Of a DNA stretch of 45,499 nucleotides, positions 1 to 7,331 are shown piece by piece. Positions within the stretch are counted from its first letter, which is position 1. Each line of letters starts with the position of its first letter. The position numbers were made by a program, and so were the translations under genes. The DNA lies in IMG/VR virus record IMGVR_UViG_3300049489_000389, positions 1 through 45,499 of that record; one strand, given 5' to 3'. The notes below the pieces were generated by a model, which saw nothing but the letters and a program-made list of their open reading frames with translations, had not been told where the DNA came from and did not search any database. The stretch is from a virus.

Positions 1-4
1 GTCA

Positions 5-42
5 GGGACCGGGCGGCATTGGGAGGGGGACCGCCCGGTCCC
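5..42 (-). terminator. Strong hairpin after the Gly-rich secreted protein gene
   Basis: A perfect 12-bp inverted repeat (arms 5-16 and 31-42, 14-nt loop) lies 8 nt beyond the stop codon of the leftward gene that ends at 50. It has no T-run, so it may only stabilise the mRNA 3' end, or it may act as a weak terminator or processing site. If the window ends are joined, the next gene in this direction starts at 45470. Confidence 0.5.
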
Positions 43-49
43 GCACGGG

Positions 50-433
50 TCAGAACTTGTTCTTGGTCTTGGCTTTCGCCTTGGCCGAAGAACCGCCGCC
101 CGTGGCCGAGCCGGAGAAGCCGCCAGCCTGACCGGCAGACGCCCCGAAGTTCGCGGTGTTCACCTTGCCCGTGGCAACGGTCGAGGTGGCCGCGCCGCCG
201 ATGCCAGCACCGCCGCCGCCGATGGACCCGGCAACGCCGACGCCCGCCGAATACTGCTTGCTGTCCACCGACGAGCCGGAAAGGGCCACGCCGTTGCCAA
301 GGGAGCCAGCGCCCCCGAGGGTGGTGCTTTCCTGCCCGGCGTTCGACCCGGCAGAGGCTTCGAGGCTGTCACCTGCCAGCGAGACGCCCGAAAGCATCAG
401 GAGCGCAGCGACAGAAGAGAGAAGGGTTTTCAT
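50..433 (-). CDS. Exported Gly/Ser/Ala-rich small protein
   Basis: This 127-residue protein begins MKTLLSSVAALLMLSGVSLAG, a clear Sec signal peptide (positive n-region, hydrophobic core, cleavage near SLAG). The rest is low-complexity Gly, Ala, Ser and Thr with GGGGAG-type runs and a basic tail (KAKAKTKNKF). The likely destination is the periplasm or outer envelope. The start at 433 follows an AAGGA ribosome site. It is the last gene of the leftward operon before the hairpin at 5-42. I do not recognise a family. Other exported proteins with Gly/Ala-rich stretches occur at 44784-45470 and 21307-21543. Possible roles include envelope modification, superinfection exclusion or lysis, but none is shown by the sequence. 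Confidence 0.7.
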   Translation of the reverse strand: MKTLLSSVAALLMLSGVSLAGDSLEASAGSNAGQESTTLGGAGSLGNGVALSGSSVDSKQYSAGVGVAGSIGGGGAGIGGAATSTVATGKVNTANFGASAGQAGGFSGSATGGGSSAKAKAKTKNKF

Positions 434-496
434 GGTGGGGGTCCTTGCTGTTGTGGGAAGGGTCGGGATTGGTCTCGGCCCCGGGCTTTCACGCTG

Positions 497-1675
497 TCAC
501 GACCCCGTGAGTTCGTCAATGGGAGAGGACGCGAACTCGTCCCGCCCGGAGAGGCTCTGGATGGCTGCGCGGGGGTCCATGTCCGGGACCAGCGTGGTCC
601 CCGAGGAAGAGGCATCCACCAGCCTCCGCTCGACCAAATCCTCGTAGAGGTCCTTGTCCAGCTTTTCGATCTGGGCCGGGGACCGAAGCTTGGTCTGGAA
701 CGCCTGCGGGGACCCTTGCGCGATGCTTTCCGCCGCCTTGGGGTCCGACCAGCGCCGCATGGCCCGCTTCGGAACCAGCTTCCATCCCGGGAGTTTGACC
801 CCCTTTTCGATCCGTCCCGAAGCCTCTGCGCGGACGGCTTCGATCCATTGAGCGATGACCTCTGCGTTGTTCAGGACATGCGCCAGTTCTGCCGGCGTGA
901 AGGTCATCGGGTCCGGGGGGACATGGGAGAAGTCGGTGCGCGCGGCCTGCTTGGCCAGTTCGTGGAGCGCCGGGCAATCCACCTTGGCCGGGCAGAAGCG
1001 GCAATGGTCCCCGGTCATCAGGGGCGGAGCCGACCCGAAGAGTGCGTCCACCCCGGGCTTCAGGACTTCGTTGGCCCAGATCATCAGGTCCAGCCCGGTC
1101 AGGGCGCTGATCTTCACGGGGTCCCGGTCCTGCCCCCGGGGCTGAATGATGACCAGCACGACGTTGGTGGGTGTGAACCCGAGTTCATAGACCATCCCAA
1201 GGCCATAGGCCCGGGTCTGCGGGGTCTCCGCGCTGACGGACAGCCTCCCGTGCTTGTAGTCCACGACGTAGAGGGTGTCGGTCTTGGGGTGGTAGGCCCC
1301 GAAGTCTGCGGTCCCGAAGATGGGTTCCGGTGGGTCCCCGCCCCAGAGCGGCGCAAGGTCCACGCGGGCTTCGACCCAGACCTTCGTGGCCCCTTCCTTC
1401 AGTTCCTCGCAGAACCGGACCATCTGGTCCACGCCGTCCAGAAGGTCTTCGTCCACGGTGATTTCGTGGCCCTCTTCGGTGATGGTGTCTCCAATGTCGG
1501 GTTCGAGGACTGCGGTCCCCGCGAGACGCTCTTCGATCAGGGCATGGGCCACGGTCCCCTGCGCGGCATAGGAACTCGACGCGCCGGGGGGCTTCGTGGC
1601 CGAAAGCTTGTGCGACCCCGGGCAGGCGAGAAGCCTGCCAAGGGCGCTGGGACCGATCTTGGAATGGACGACCAT
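497..1675 (-). CDS. DUF2800 family Cas4/RecB-like nuclease
   Basis: The 392-residue protein has the DUF2800 layout: an N-terminal Cys (C18 in LLACPGSHKL), a PD-(D/E)XK core with D124 (GTADFGAY), D139 and K141 (VVDYKHG), and a C-terminal Cys cluster C225-x2-C228-x5-C234. With C18 this makes a four-cysteine set typical of Cas4/AddB-like Fe-S nucleases. The inferred role is a DNA end-processing or recombination exonuclease working with the phage replication proteins. In many phages DUF2800 genes sit with DUF2815, a family A polymerase and an SNF2 helicase; all of these are present here, but split over two strands. I chose the ATG at 1675, which overlaps the upstream stop by ATGA, over an upstream TTG at 1678. 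Confidence 0.88.
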   Translation of the reverse strand: MVVHSKIGPSALGRLLACPGSHKLSATKPPGASSSYAAQGTVAHALIEERLAGTAVLEPDIGDTITEEGHEITVDEDLLDGVDQMVRFCEELKEGATKVWVEARVDLAPLWGGDPPEPIFGTADFGAYHPKTDTLYVVDYKHGRLSVSAETPQTRAYGLGMVYELGFTPTNVVLVIIQPRGQDRDPVKISALTGLDLMIWANEVLKPGVDALFGSAPPLMTGDHCRFCPAKVDCPALHELAKQAARTDFSHVPPDPMTFTPAELAHVLNNAEVIAQWIEAVRAEASGRIEKGVKLPGWKLVPKRAMRRWSDPKAAESIAQGSPQAFQTKLRSPAQIEKLDKDLYEDLVERRLVDASSSGTTLVPDMDPRAAIQSLSGRDEFASSPIDELTGS

Positions 1676-2172
1676 CAAGCCGCCTCGCTTTCCAGTTCGA
1701 CCGCGCGGGTCAGGAGGTCATTCAGCTTCTCGTCGGGGACCTCTGCGAACTTGGCCACGCCGAACTCCTTCAGGACGCCCTTCACCTTCGTCGAGTAAGC
1801 CCCGCCCATGTTGTAGACGGTCATCAGCTTGGTGATGGCCGCGCTGCGGATCGCGTCGAAGTCGAGAGGGTGCTTCTCTTCCTCGGAGACCTTTTCTTCC
1901 TCGGGCGGAGCGGGTTCTTCAACCTCGGGTTCCTCTTCCGGCGCGGTCCCCACGATAGGCGCGGTGGGCGGGGTTTTCTTGGGACGCCCGGGCTTGCGCT
2001 TGACGGGTTCCTCTTCCGCAGCGGGAGTGGGCGTCGGGTTTTCCATCCCGGGAACCTCGTCCGGGACGGGCGCGGGCGAAGGCGCGTTCCACCAGTTGCC
2101 GGTCTCCACAAGGAAGCCCTGCATCTGCTGGACGAGTTCGGTCAGGGTTTCGCCCTCGAAGGTCAGTTTCAT
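1675..2172 (-). CDS. Acidic linker protein with AT-hook-like motif
   Basis: This 165-residue protein has three parts. An N-terminal segment (MKLTFEGETLTELVQQMQGF) resembles a small oligomerisation domain. A Pro/Glu-rich linker carries KRKPGRPKK, a typical AT-hook core (GRP flanked by basic residues). The C-terminal helical domain (about residues 110-165, ending VPDEKLNDLLTRAVELE) resembles C-terminal domains of small phage DNA-metabolism proteins. The start at ATG 2172 follows AAAAGGA; an upstream TTG at 2190 is less likely. It overlaps the DUF2800 gene by 4 nt, so it is probably its partner, perhaps bringing the nuclease to DNA. This role is inferred from the AT-hook and gene order only. Confidence 0.75.
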   Translation of the reverse strand: MKLTFEGETLTELVQQMQGFLVETGNWWNAPSPAPVPDEVPGMENPTPTPAAEEEPVKRKPGRPKKTPPTAPIVGTAPEEEPEVEEPAPPEEEKVSEEEKHPLDFDAIRSAAITKLMTVYNMGGAYSTKVKGVLKEFGVAKFAEVPDEKLNDLLTRAVELESEAA

Positions 2173-2190
2173 GGTGGTTTTCCTTTTCAA

Positions 2191-2673
2191 TCAAAGAGTT
2201 CGCTTGTTTCTGCGGGTGTTGTTGGCCTGCTCGGTCCACGTCGCCCACCGGCAGTTGCCCGGGGTGTAGTCCCCGTCGTTATCCCGTCGGTCGATGGTCA
2301 GATGGTCAGCATAGCCGTTGGCCCGCGCCCAATCCCGGAAGACCACGAAGTCTTCCCACTCCGGGCAGACCTTGATGCCCCTCGGGGCGTAATACGGGCT
2401 TGATCGGCAGCGGCCACGCATCTTTTTCCAGATGCGATGAAGCCGCGTCCCGGTCTCCCCATGGGTCAGGTTGACCGCCTTCGAGAACGCTCGGCGGAAG
2501 CACCCGCAGCTTTTCGTGTTTCCCTTCCGAAGGTTGTTCCCGAAAGCGACGTGTTCGGTCCCGCAGACGCAACGGCAAAGCCATTTGCGCTGTCCCGTGG
2601 GTCCCTGCCCGACGATCCGAAGCGCGGTGGTCTGCCCGAAGGTCTGGCCGGTAATGTCAACAACCTTGCTCAA
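2191..2673 (-). CDS. HNH-type homing endonuclease-like protein
   Basis: The 160-residue protein has an N-terminal zinc-ribbon with C33, C35, C37 and C56-x-C58 (CRCVCG ... SCGC), followed by the pattern seen in many free-standing phage endonucleases: HGETGT (H71), RIWKKMRGRC, GIKVCPEW, LTIDRRDNDGDYTPGNCRW and EQANN. These match the HNH/AP2-associated homing nuclease group. It starts at a TTG (2673) that overlaps the helicase stop by TTGA, with a GGGGGAG ribosome site upstream. It lies between the SNF2 helicase and the AT-hook gene, so it may be a selfish insertion in the operon. Cutting activity is not proven. An alternative is a DNA-binding relative that has lost cleavage. Confidence 0.82.
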   Translation of the reverse strand: MSKVVDITGQTFGQTTALRIVGQGPTGQRKWLCRCVCGTEHVAFGNNLRKGNTKSCGCFRRAFSKAVNLTHGETGTRLHRIWKKMRGRCRSSPYYAPRGIKVCPEWEDFVVFRDWARANGYADHLTIDRRDNDGDYTPGNCRWATWTEQANNTRRNKRTL

Positions 2674-3944
2674 TCGAACAACTCCCCCATTTCACGGGCT
2701 TTTCGAGAGACAACCCTTTGGATAATTTCGTCCATAGTTCCCGGCAGATAGAGAAACTTCACGGTCAGATGGTTCCCCATGCCGATCCGGTGAGCGCGGC
2801 AAGCCGCTTGGTAGTTGTCGGCCATGGTCCACGAACTCTCGGCAAAGAACACCCGGTCTGCCGCCGTGATGTTCAGGGCTTCGCCGCAGGCGGTGATCTG
2901 CCCCAAAAAGACCTGACAGTCCGGGTCAGTCTGGAACATGTCCACCTGCCCCTGCGGGTTCTTGGTCCCGCCTTCGACCCGGGCGGGCTTGAAGGGGGAG
3001 AGCCTTTCCTGAAGGATGTTCCCGACCTCGGTGTGGTGGTAGAAGACGATCACCTTGCCCGGGGCGTCCAGTTCGTCGGTGACATATTCCGCCACAAAGG
3101 AGGCTTTCAGGAGACCCGTCACGCGGCGTTCGGTCGAGAGGTGGGTTTCTTCCCGGCGCAGGATGGCGATGGCGTCGTCCAGCGGAGTGTCTTCCCCGAT
3201 GCCCAGCTTGGCCATGCCCGGGACCGAAGTCACCGTGGTCCCCGTCAGTGGGTAGTCATCGAAGACCAGATCAGGGAGTTCGGACTGGACATCCTTCTTC
3301 ATGCGCCGGAGCATGAAACCCCCGCCGACCAACTTCTCGCGCAGTTCCTTCAGGTTCTTCGACCCCCGGATGACCCGGCCCCCGAAGTTGTCGGTCTGGA
3401 CCTTGCAATAGGCGTCCTCGAACTGCGGCAGCGTCATGGGCCGGCCAGATCGGTCGTGGATCAGGTCGGGACGGAGCGCCCGGAGGTGGGACCAGAGTTC
3501 GCCCGCGTGGTTGCGCGCCGGGGTCCCGGTCAGAAGCCAAACCCGGGGCTTCACCTTCTGCTTCAGGACGCGGGTGTAGATCACCCTCGTCCGGTTGGAG
3601 CCGGGGTTCTTCAGGCGGTGCGCCTCGTCGCAGATGATAAGGTCCCACTTTGTCTGGTTGAACTCGATCCGGGTCTGGGTGGCCATGCTCAGGAGGTCGT
3701 AGTTGATGATGGTGGGTTTGAAGGTCCCCGGCCACCAGCGGGACCATTCCCGGGACCAGTTCTCGAGCGCCGTCTTCGGCGCGATGATGCAGATGCGCGT
3801 GGACTTGTAGCCGCGCCCGAAGACCCGGCGCGCGGCCACGATGGCTTGGGCAGTCTTGCCCAAGCCCGGCTGGTCGGCCAGAAGCGCGGCGGGCTTCGAG
3901 GCCAGAAACTCCGCGCCTTCCTCTTGGTAGGGGAAGAGGTTCAC
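2670..3944 (-). CDS. SNF2-family DEAD/DEAH helicase
   Basis: The 424-residue protein is a compact SNF2-like superfamily 2 ATPase. Visible motifs are the Q-like NLFPYQEEGAEFL at the start, Walker A (PGLGKT, residues 26-31), motif Ia (IIAPKTALENW), DEAH (106-109), motif III (LLTGTP, about 136-141) and a C-terminal domain with VIVFYHH, FLGQITACGEALN and motif VI (QAACRAHRIGM). No nuclease domain is fused. The GTG start at 3944 overlaps the upstream stop (GTGA). Single-domain phage SNF2 helicases usually travel with DUF2800/DUF2815/polymerase modules, as here, and are thought to act in phage DNA replication or recombination. The DNA substrate cannot be read from the sequence. Confidence 0.9.
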   Translation of the reverse strand: MNLFPYQEEGAEFLASKPAALLADQPGLGKTAQAIVAARRVFGRGYKSTRICIIAPKTALENWSREWSRWWPGTFKPTIINYDLLSMATQTRIEFNQTKWDLIICDEAHRLKNPGSNRTRVIYTRVLKQKVKPRVWLLTGTPARNHAGELWSHLRALRPDLIHDRSGRPMTLPQFEDAYCKVQTDNFGGRVIRGSKNLKELREKLVGGGFMLRRMKKDVQSELPDLVFDDYPLTGTTVTSVPGMAKLGIGEDTPLDDAIAILRREETHLSTERRVTGLLKASFVAEYVTDELDAPGKVIVFYHHTEVGNILQERLSPFKPARVEGGTKNPQGQVDMFQTDPDCQVFLGQITACGEALNITAADRVFFAESSWTMADNYQAACRAHRIGMGNHLTVKFLYLPGTMDEIIQRVVSRKAREMGELFD

Positions 3945-4291
3945 GCGGTCCCCCCGCCCTCGTTCATGGTTTCGGCCTTCTCGACCTCGCGGGACAGGTT
4001 CTCGAAGAGGTCGCGGACCTCTTCTGCGAACTCGGCGCGGTGTTCGGTGGTCGCCAGAAAGTGCAGCCCGTTCACATAGAGTTGCCCCAGCCCGGTCAGC
4101 ATGAGGGCGTGAGGGTTGCAGGACCCGGGGTGCGCGCGGGACTGCTCGACGCCCCCGGCGACGAAGGACATGAGTTCCGCGACCTTCATCTTGATCTGGC
4201 CAAGGAGGGCCGTCTGAATGAAGGTCTCGTCCCCGTTCCCGGGCTTCTCGTCCACGACGATCACGTTGACGAAGGTTCTTTCTTGGCTCAC
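3941..4291 (-). CDS. Unrecognised protein between RuvC-like and SNF2 genes
   Basis: This 116-residue acidic protein begins MSQERTFVNVIVVDEKPGN from a GTG at 4291, preceded by AAAGGACCAACCC and overlapping the upstream stop by GTGA. It has no signal peptide or membrane segment. The middle (GQIKMKVAELMSFVAGGVEQ) and C-terminus (EFAEEVRDLFENLSREVEKAE) look helical, the last part possibly a coiled coil. I do not recognise a family. Tight coupling to the resolvase and helicase genes suggests a DNA-metabolism accessory role. Confidence 0.65.
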   Translation of the reverse strand: MSQERTFVNVIVVDEKPGNGDETFIQTALLGQIKMKVAELMSFVAGGVEQSRAHPGSCNPHALMLTGLGQLYVNGLHFLATTEHRAEFAEEVRDLFENLSREVEKAETMNEGGGTA

Positions 4292-4761
4292 GGGTTGGTC
4301 CTTTCGAGGGTGTGCCCATAATGGGCAATGAGGATGGCATCTGCCCGGCCTGCGTCCTTGACCCGCTTCAGGTGCGGGGTCTGCGCCGGGTAGAGTTCGA
4401 GAGCGCGGACCCGGGGGTCCCCGCGCGATTTCGTTGCCGCCTGCCACGTCTGGGGACGGACCCTGACGATCCTGACCCCCATGGCCGCGAAAGCCCCGAG
4501 GATCATCCCGTGGGCCTGCCCGAAGGTGAAGACCGAAGAGACCCCCTGCTTGGGCATGGCCGTGACCTCTTCGATGTAGGCCACGTCCACGGGCATCAGG
4601 GACCGGATCAGGTCGCCCAGAAGTTCGGGACTGATCCGGTCGCGGGTGGTCTTGCCCACGGTGATCTTGCCCGTCGGCATGTCGTGCAGGTCCGTCACCA
4701 TGCCGTCCCGCAGGACAGCGATGGCCCCCGAGGCCCCGGGGTCGATACCGGCCACGATCAA
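4288..4761 (-). CDS. RuvC-like Holliday junction resolvase
   Basis: The 157-residue protein shows the RuvC/RNase H-like fold pattern: GIDPGASGAIAV (D7), AYIEEVTAMP (E64/E65), PQTWQ near residue 104, and C-terminal KDAGRADAILIAHYG with D136 and D141. These are the four acidic metal ligands expected of RuvC-type resolvases. It would cut branched DNA made during replication or recombination before packaging. The start is a TTG at 4761 that overlaps the upstream stop; a GTG at 4755 would give nearly the same protein. The length matches phage RuvC-like enzymes. Sequence similarity to cellular RuvC seems limited to the motifs. Confidence 0.87.
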   Translation of the reverse strand: MIVAGIDPGASGAIAVLRDGMVTDLHDMPTGKITVGKTTRDRISPELLGDLIRSLMPVDVAYIEEVTAMPKQGVSSVFTFGQAHGMILGAFAAMGVRIVRVRPQTWQAATKSRGDPRVRALELYPAQTPHLKRVKDAGRADAILIAHYGHTLERTNP

Positions 4762-5138
4762 GGCTCAAGCCCCACGGGTCCTGCGGTCGTCGCGTCAACC
4801 GGGATGGCGTCTGCGGCAAGGGCCGCATAGCCCGCGATGTCCCGCCAGTGGTCAACCTCGTCGGGGTCCCCGCAGGCGATGCGGGAGAGTTTAGTGCAGA
4901 TCATGTGGATGGCCTGCTTTTGGCTGGCCGACAGTTCGGGTTCCCGGACCATGATGGTCTGGAAGAGGATTTCTGCCGTGGCCGACTGCGCGATCCAGTC
5001 CCCATGGGTGGAGCGCCGTTCGCGCAGGAGACCGCCGAGAGCGTTGTTCCGCCCGTGCAGCTTGGACGCGGCGGCGTCGAGGGCTGCGAGGTTTTCGTCC
5101 CGGCCCTTGCCGAAGTTGGGGTGCTTGGCGTTATCCAA
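4758..5138 (-). CDS. DUF6378-like phage protein
   Basis: The 126-residue protein has the pattern HGDWIAQSATAEILFQTI ... QKQAIHMICTKLSRIACGDPDEVDHWRDIAGYAALA. The KxxRI-x-GDP-x3-DHW-DIAGYA block is typical of a small phage family (DUF6378) found near DNA-metabolism genes; its biochemical role is unknown. I start it at a TTG (5138) with AAGGA 8 nt upstream, overlapping the HTH gene by 8 nt. The C-terminal tail is Pro/Ala-rich and probably not conserved. Confidence 0.72.
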   Translation of the reverse strand: MDNAKHPNFGKGRDENLAALDAAASKLHGRNNALGGLLRERRSTHGDWIAQSATAEILFQTIMVREPELSASQKQAIHMICTKLSRIACGDPDEVDHWRDIAGYAALAADAIPVDATTAGPVGLEP

Positions 5139-5364
5139 AAATCTGATCCTTCTCGTTGATGGTCCATTTGGCCGGGTCGGCCCCGGTCACGTTGATGATG
5201 GCGGCGATCCAGTCGGCGGGAATTTTCCCGCGCCGAAACCAAGCCCTGACAGCGGGCTGGGTGATTTCATGCCCGGCGGCGACCAGCTTCGCATGGAGGT
5301 CGGTCGGCCCCCCGGTCTCGCGCAGGATCAGGGGCAGGTTCCATTTGACGAGAGGGTTGGCCAC
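5131..5364 (-). CDS. Cro/YdaS-like HTH regulator
   Basis: This 77-residue protein is a small helix-turn-helix regulator. The segment LHAKLVAAGHEITQPAVRAWFRRGKIPADWIAAIINVTG matches the Cro/YdaS-type pattern (A-V-x-x-W-x-R-G-x-I-P-x-x-W). It starts at GTG 5364 and is the first gene of the leftward operon, facing the rightward promoter at 5418-5446. By position it is the likely regulator of the divergent region, which contains repeated TGACAGGT and the palindrome TTGACAGGTCAA. I see no CI-like partner or integrase, so this looks more like an early-gene switch than a lysogeny module. Confidence 0.82.
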   Translation of the reverse strand: MANPLVKWNLPLILRETGGPTDLHAKLVAAGHEITQPAVRAWFRRGKIPADWIAAIINVTGADPAKWTINEKDQIFG

Positions 5365-5394
5365 GAAAGTTTTCCTGTGCAGCGGGAGGTGTTG

Positions 5395-5446
5395 TGACAG
5401 GTTGTGCGATATTCGAGTTGACAGGTCAAGCGCAATTTGATTACAT
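5395..5446 (+). promoter_or_regulatory. Rightward early promoter with overlapping operator
   Basis: TTGACA (5418-5423), a 17-nt spacer and TTACAT (5441-5446) form a good sigma70-type promoter 42 nt before the ATG at 5488. The -35 box is inside the palindrome TTGACAGGTCAA (5418-5429), and the half-element TGACAGGT occurs at 5395-5402 and 5419-5426. This is a typical place for Cro-like repressor binding. A weaker leftward promoter (TTGCGC, 18-nt spacer, TATCGC, within 5406-5435) would drive the HTH operon. Confidence 0.65.
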
Positions 5447-5487
5447 GTTGTTACGGTTTAACGACTGGCCCAAGGAGAGAAAGCCAA

Positions 5488-5709
5488 ATGCCTGAACGAT
5501 TTCATGCGGTTGTGCCCATGACGGAGCGCCGCGAAAAACATGGGAAACCCACATGGGTCACCACCAAGAGGGGCAAGCGCCTTATGAAGATCATCGGTGA
5601 GTGCCAAGAGGCGGGCGGAACGGTTGCCGCCCGGACGTGGCACAAGGAAGACCAATCCGAGTGGATGGAGGCCGAGTGCATCTGGCCCGCGAAGGAGACC
5701 GCGCTGTGA
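5488..5709 (+). CDS. Small early protein, unknown
   Basis: This 73-residue basic protein (MPERFHAVVPMTERREKHGK...) is the first gene of the rightward early operon. I chose the ATG at 5488 because CAAGGAGAGAAAGCCAA precedes it at good spacing and the promoter lies just upstream. It has no membrane segment or recognised fold. The pattern KRLMKIIGECQEAGGTVAARTWH looks helical. Small basic proteins in this position are often host-takeover factors; that is inference. Confidence 0.6.
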   Translation: MPERFHAVVPMTERREKHGKPTWVTTKRGKRLMKIIGECQEAGGTVAARTWHKEDQSEWMEAECIWPAKETAL

Positions 5710-5924
5710 ACAAGGTCGTTTTCGTTTTCAACATCAACAGCTTGCCGCCTTTGGGAGAACCGGAAAACCCCTCGGGGTTTGTCCGCGAACTGGACGCGCT
5801 TCTGGCGCTGAAAGAGGAAGAGGTTTTCGCCGGGGCGTGTGACCCGGAGACGGCTGCTGGTCGTAGGGCGGTGTTCCGGCAAGCCCGGGAAGACTTCATC
5901 CGCGAGTTCGGGGGACCGAAATGA
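5706..5924 (+). CDS. Small acidic protein, unknown
   Basis: The 72-residue protein starts at a GTG (5706) overlapping the upstream TGA, and its own stop overlaps the next ATG by ATGA. It begins with a hydrophobic beta-like stretch (VNKVVFVFNINSLPP) followed by a charged helical part (FVRELDALLALKEEEVF ... RQAREDFIREF). I recognise no family. Translational coupling on both sides supports it as a real gene. Confidence 0.6.
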   Translation: MNKVVFVFNINSLPPLGEPENPSGFVRELDALLALKEEEVFAGACDPETAAGRRAVFRQAREDFIREFGGPK

Positions 5925-6328
5925 GCCGGTCCCTACCGAAGCCCGCCAAGGAGCCTTGCGTGACCTGCCCCTACCGCAAGGACGTGCCTTCAGGCATCTG
6001 GCACCCATCGGAGTATGCCAAGCTGCCGAAGTATGACGGGGACCTAGGGGATCAGGCCATGGCGGGGGCCATCGGCCTCTTCATGTGCCACCAGAAGGAC
6101 GGCTGCATCTGCGGCGGCTGGCTGGCCACACATGGCGCGGAGAACCTTCTCGCGCTGCGGATCGGGAAGGCAGACCCGAGCGTCTGGGACTACGCCCCGA
6201 AGACCCCGTGCTGGTCCTCGGGGGCCGAAGCCGCCGCGCATGGGATGGAGCATATCCGGGACCCGAAAGTGGCCGCACGGCGCAAGATCGCATGGCTGAC
6301 CCGCAAGCTTGGGGAGACCGGATCGTGA
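5921..6328 (+). CDS. DUF6283 family Cys-rich phage protein
   Basis: The 135-residue protein matches the DUF6283 pattern: PCVTCPYRKDVPSGIWHPSEYAKL (C-x2-C-PYR), YDGDLGDQ, LFMCHQKDGCICGGWL, and a late conserved Cys (KTPCWSSG). Several Cys and His residues suggest metal binding. The function of the family is unknown; it is common in phages of actinobacteria and proteobacteria. It is coupled by 4-nt overlaps to both neighbours in the early operon. Confidence 0.8.
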   Translation: MSRSLPKPAKEPCVTCPYRKDVPSGIWHPSEYAKLPKYDGDLGDQAMAGAIGLFMCHQKDGCICGGWLATHGAENLLALRIGKADPSVWDYAPKTPCWSSGAEAAAHGMEHIRDPKVAARRKIAWLTRKLGETGS

Positions 6329-6570
6329 ACCATAAAGCCCTTCATCGGATGCTGCTGGGGGCTATAGAGGCGCGGGGACACAAGGTCCTCGCGCTGGTCT
6401 ACGGTCGGAAACACGCGAAGGTTTCAGTGAGGCTGGCCGACGGGCGGGAGGTGAAATTACCCATACCCGGGTCCCCGTCCTGCGGGGAGCGGGTATCCCG
6501 GGACCTGCTGATGATGCACCTGCGCCGGGCCGAGCGGGGCGTGGTGGACGGTCACAGGGACCGTGATTGA
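6325..6570 (+). CDS. Small basic protein, possibly nucleic-acid binding
   Basis: The 81-residue protein starts at GTG 6325 (overlap GTGA). It contains the block ARGHKVLALVYGRKHAKV followed by LPIPGSPSCGERVSRDLL, a short alpha-beta pattern recalling HicA or dsRBD-like mini-domains of phages (a Gly-His before a basic beta-strand). No HicB-like partner is present, so a toxin-antitoxin reading is not supported. A strong hairpin follows at 6574-6595. Confidence 0.6.
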   Translation: MNHKALHRMLLGAIEARGHKVLALVYGRKHAKVSVRLADGREVKLPIPGSPSCGERVSRDLLMMHLRRAERGVVDGHRDRD

Positions 6571-6573
6571 CTT

Positions 6574-6595
6574 CCCTGCCCCAACCGGGGCAGGG
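6574..6595 (+). terminator. Hairpin between early small genes and DUF2815 gene
   Basis: A perfect 9-bp stem (arms 6574-6582 and 6587-6595, loop AACC) lies directly after the stop at 6570. No T-run follows, so it may be a partial terminator, an RNA-processing site or a stabiliser separating the small early genes from the replication genes. Confidence 0.45.
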
Positions 6596-6656
6596 TGACT
6601 ACCTGCCGGGGGTTTCCCCGCGCAGCACTCAACCAGACTGAAACAGGAGGGCCAGC

Positions 6657-7244
6657 ATGGCCAACGCGAACTTTTCCCCCATCGGGGTGATTTCCTTCCC
6701 TCACCTTTTCGTGCCGAAGGCCGCGTCCCCCGGTGGGGAAGAGCGGTTTTCCCTGACGCTGATCTTCGACGCGGCAGCGCAGAAAACCCCGGAATACAAG
6801 GCCATGAAGAAAGCCGCGATGGACGCGGCGGTGGCCAAGTGGGGGGCCAAGGCCGAAGGCATGATTAAGGCTGGCCAGATCAGGATGCCGTTCCGGGACG
6901 CGGGCGAGAAGTCTCACCTCGGAGGCTTCAAGGACGGGGACATCTTCATTTCCCCGTGGTCGAAGCAGAAGCCCGACGTTCTTGACGGGCGCTTGCAGGA
7001 CGTGGTGGCCTCGGACTGCTACCCCGGGATGCTGGGTCGGATCACCTACAACGCCTTCGCCTATGACCAGTCGGGCAACAAGGGCGTGTCCATCGGCCTG
7101 AACAACGTGCAGGTCACGTCCTTCAAGACCGAGCGGATCGACAACCGCCGCAAGGGCCGCGACGAGTTCGACGCGGTGGACGGCATGGACGAAGACGACA
7201 ACAACACCCGGGGCGGGGACGACGACGGAGAGTTTCCGTTCTGA
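6657..7244 (+). CDS. DUF2815 ssDNA-binding-like protein
   Basis: This 195-residue protein (MANANFSPIGVISFPHLFVPKAASPGGEERFSLTLIFD...) matches DUF2815, a phage OB-fold family thought to act as single-stranded DNA-binding protein. The middle carries PFRDAGEKSHLGGFKDGDIFISPWSK and YPGMLGRITYNAFAYD, both typical. The C-terminus is very acidic and ends DDDGEFPF, like the acidic protein-interaction tail of bacterial SSB (which ends DDDIPF). Start ATG 6657 follows AGGAGGG. It precedes the DNA polymerase gene, as in many phages with the DUF2800/DUF2815 module. Confidence 0.88.
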   Translation: MANANFSPIGVISFPHLFVPKAASPGGEERFSLTLIFDAAAQKTPEYKAMKKAAMDAAVAKWGAKAEGMIKAGQIRMPFRDAGEKSHLGGFKDGDIFISPWSKQKPDVLDGRLQDVVASDCYPGMLGRITYNAFAYDQSGNKGVSIGLNNVQVTSFKTERIDNRRKGRDEFDAVDGMDEDDNNTRGGDDDGEFPF

Positions 7245-7331
7245 CCCCGGCAGGGACAGTGAAGGAGAGGGCGGGACCGAAAGGTTCCGCCCTTTTCGTG
7301 AGAGACCCCGAAACCTCTTGAGGACCAACCC

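Noticed and set aside
6325-6570. HicA-like toxin
   Set aside because: The short pattern is only suggestive and no HicB-like antitoxin gene is next to it.
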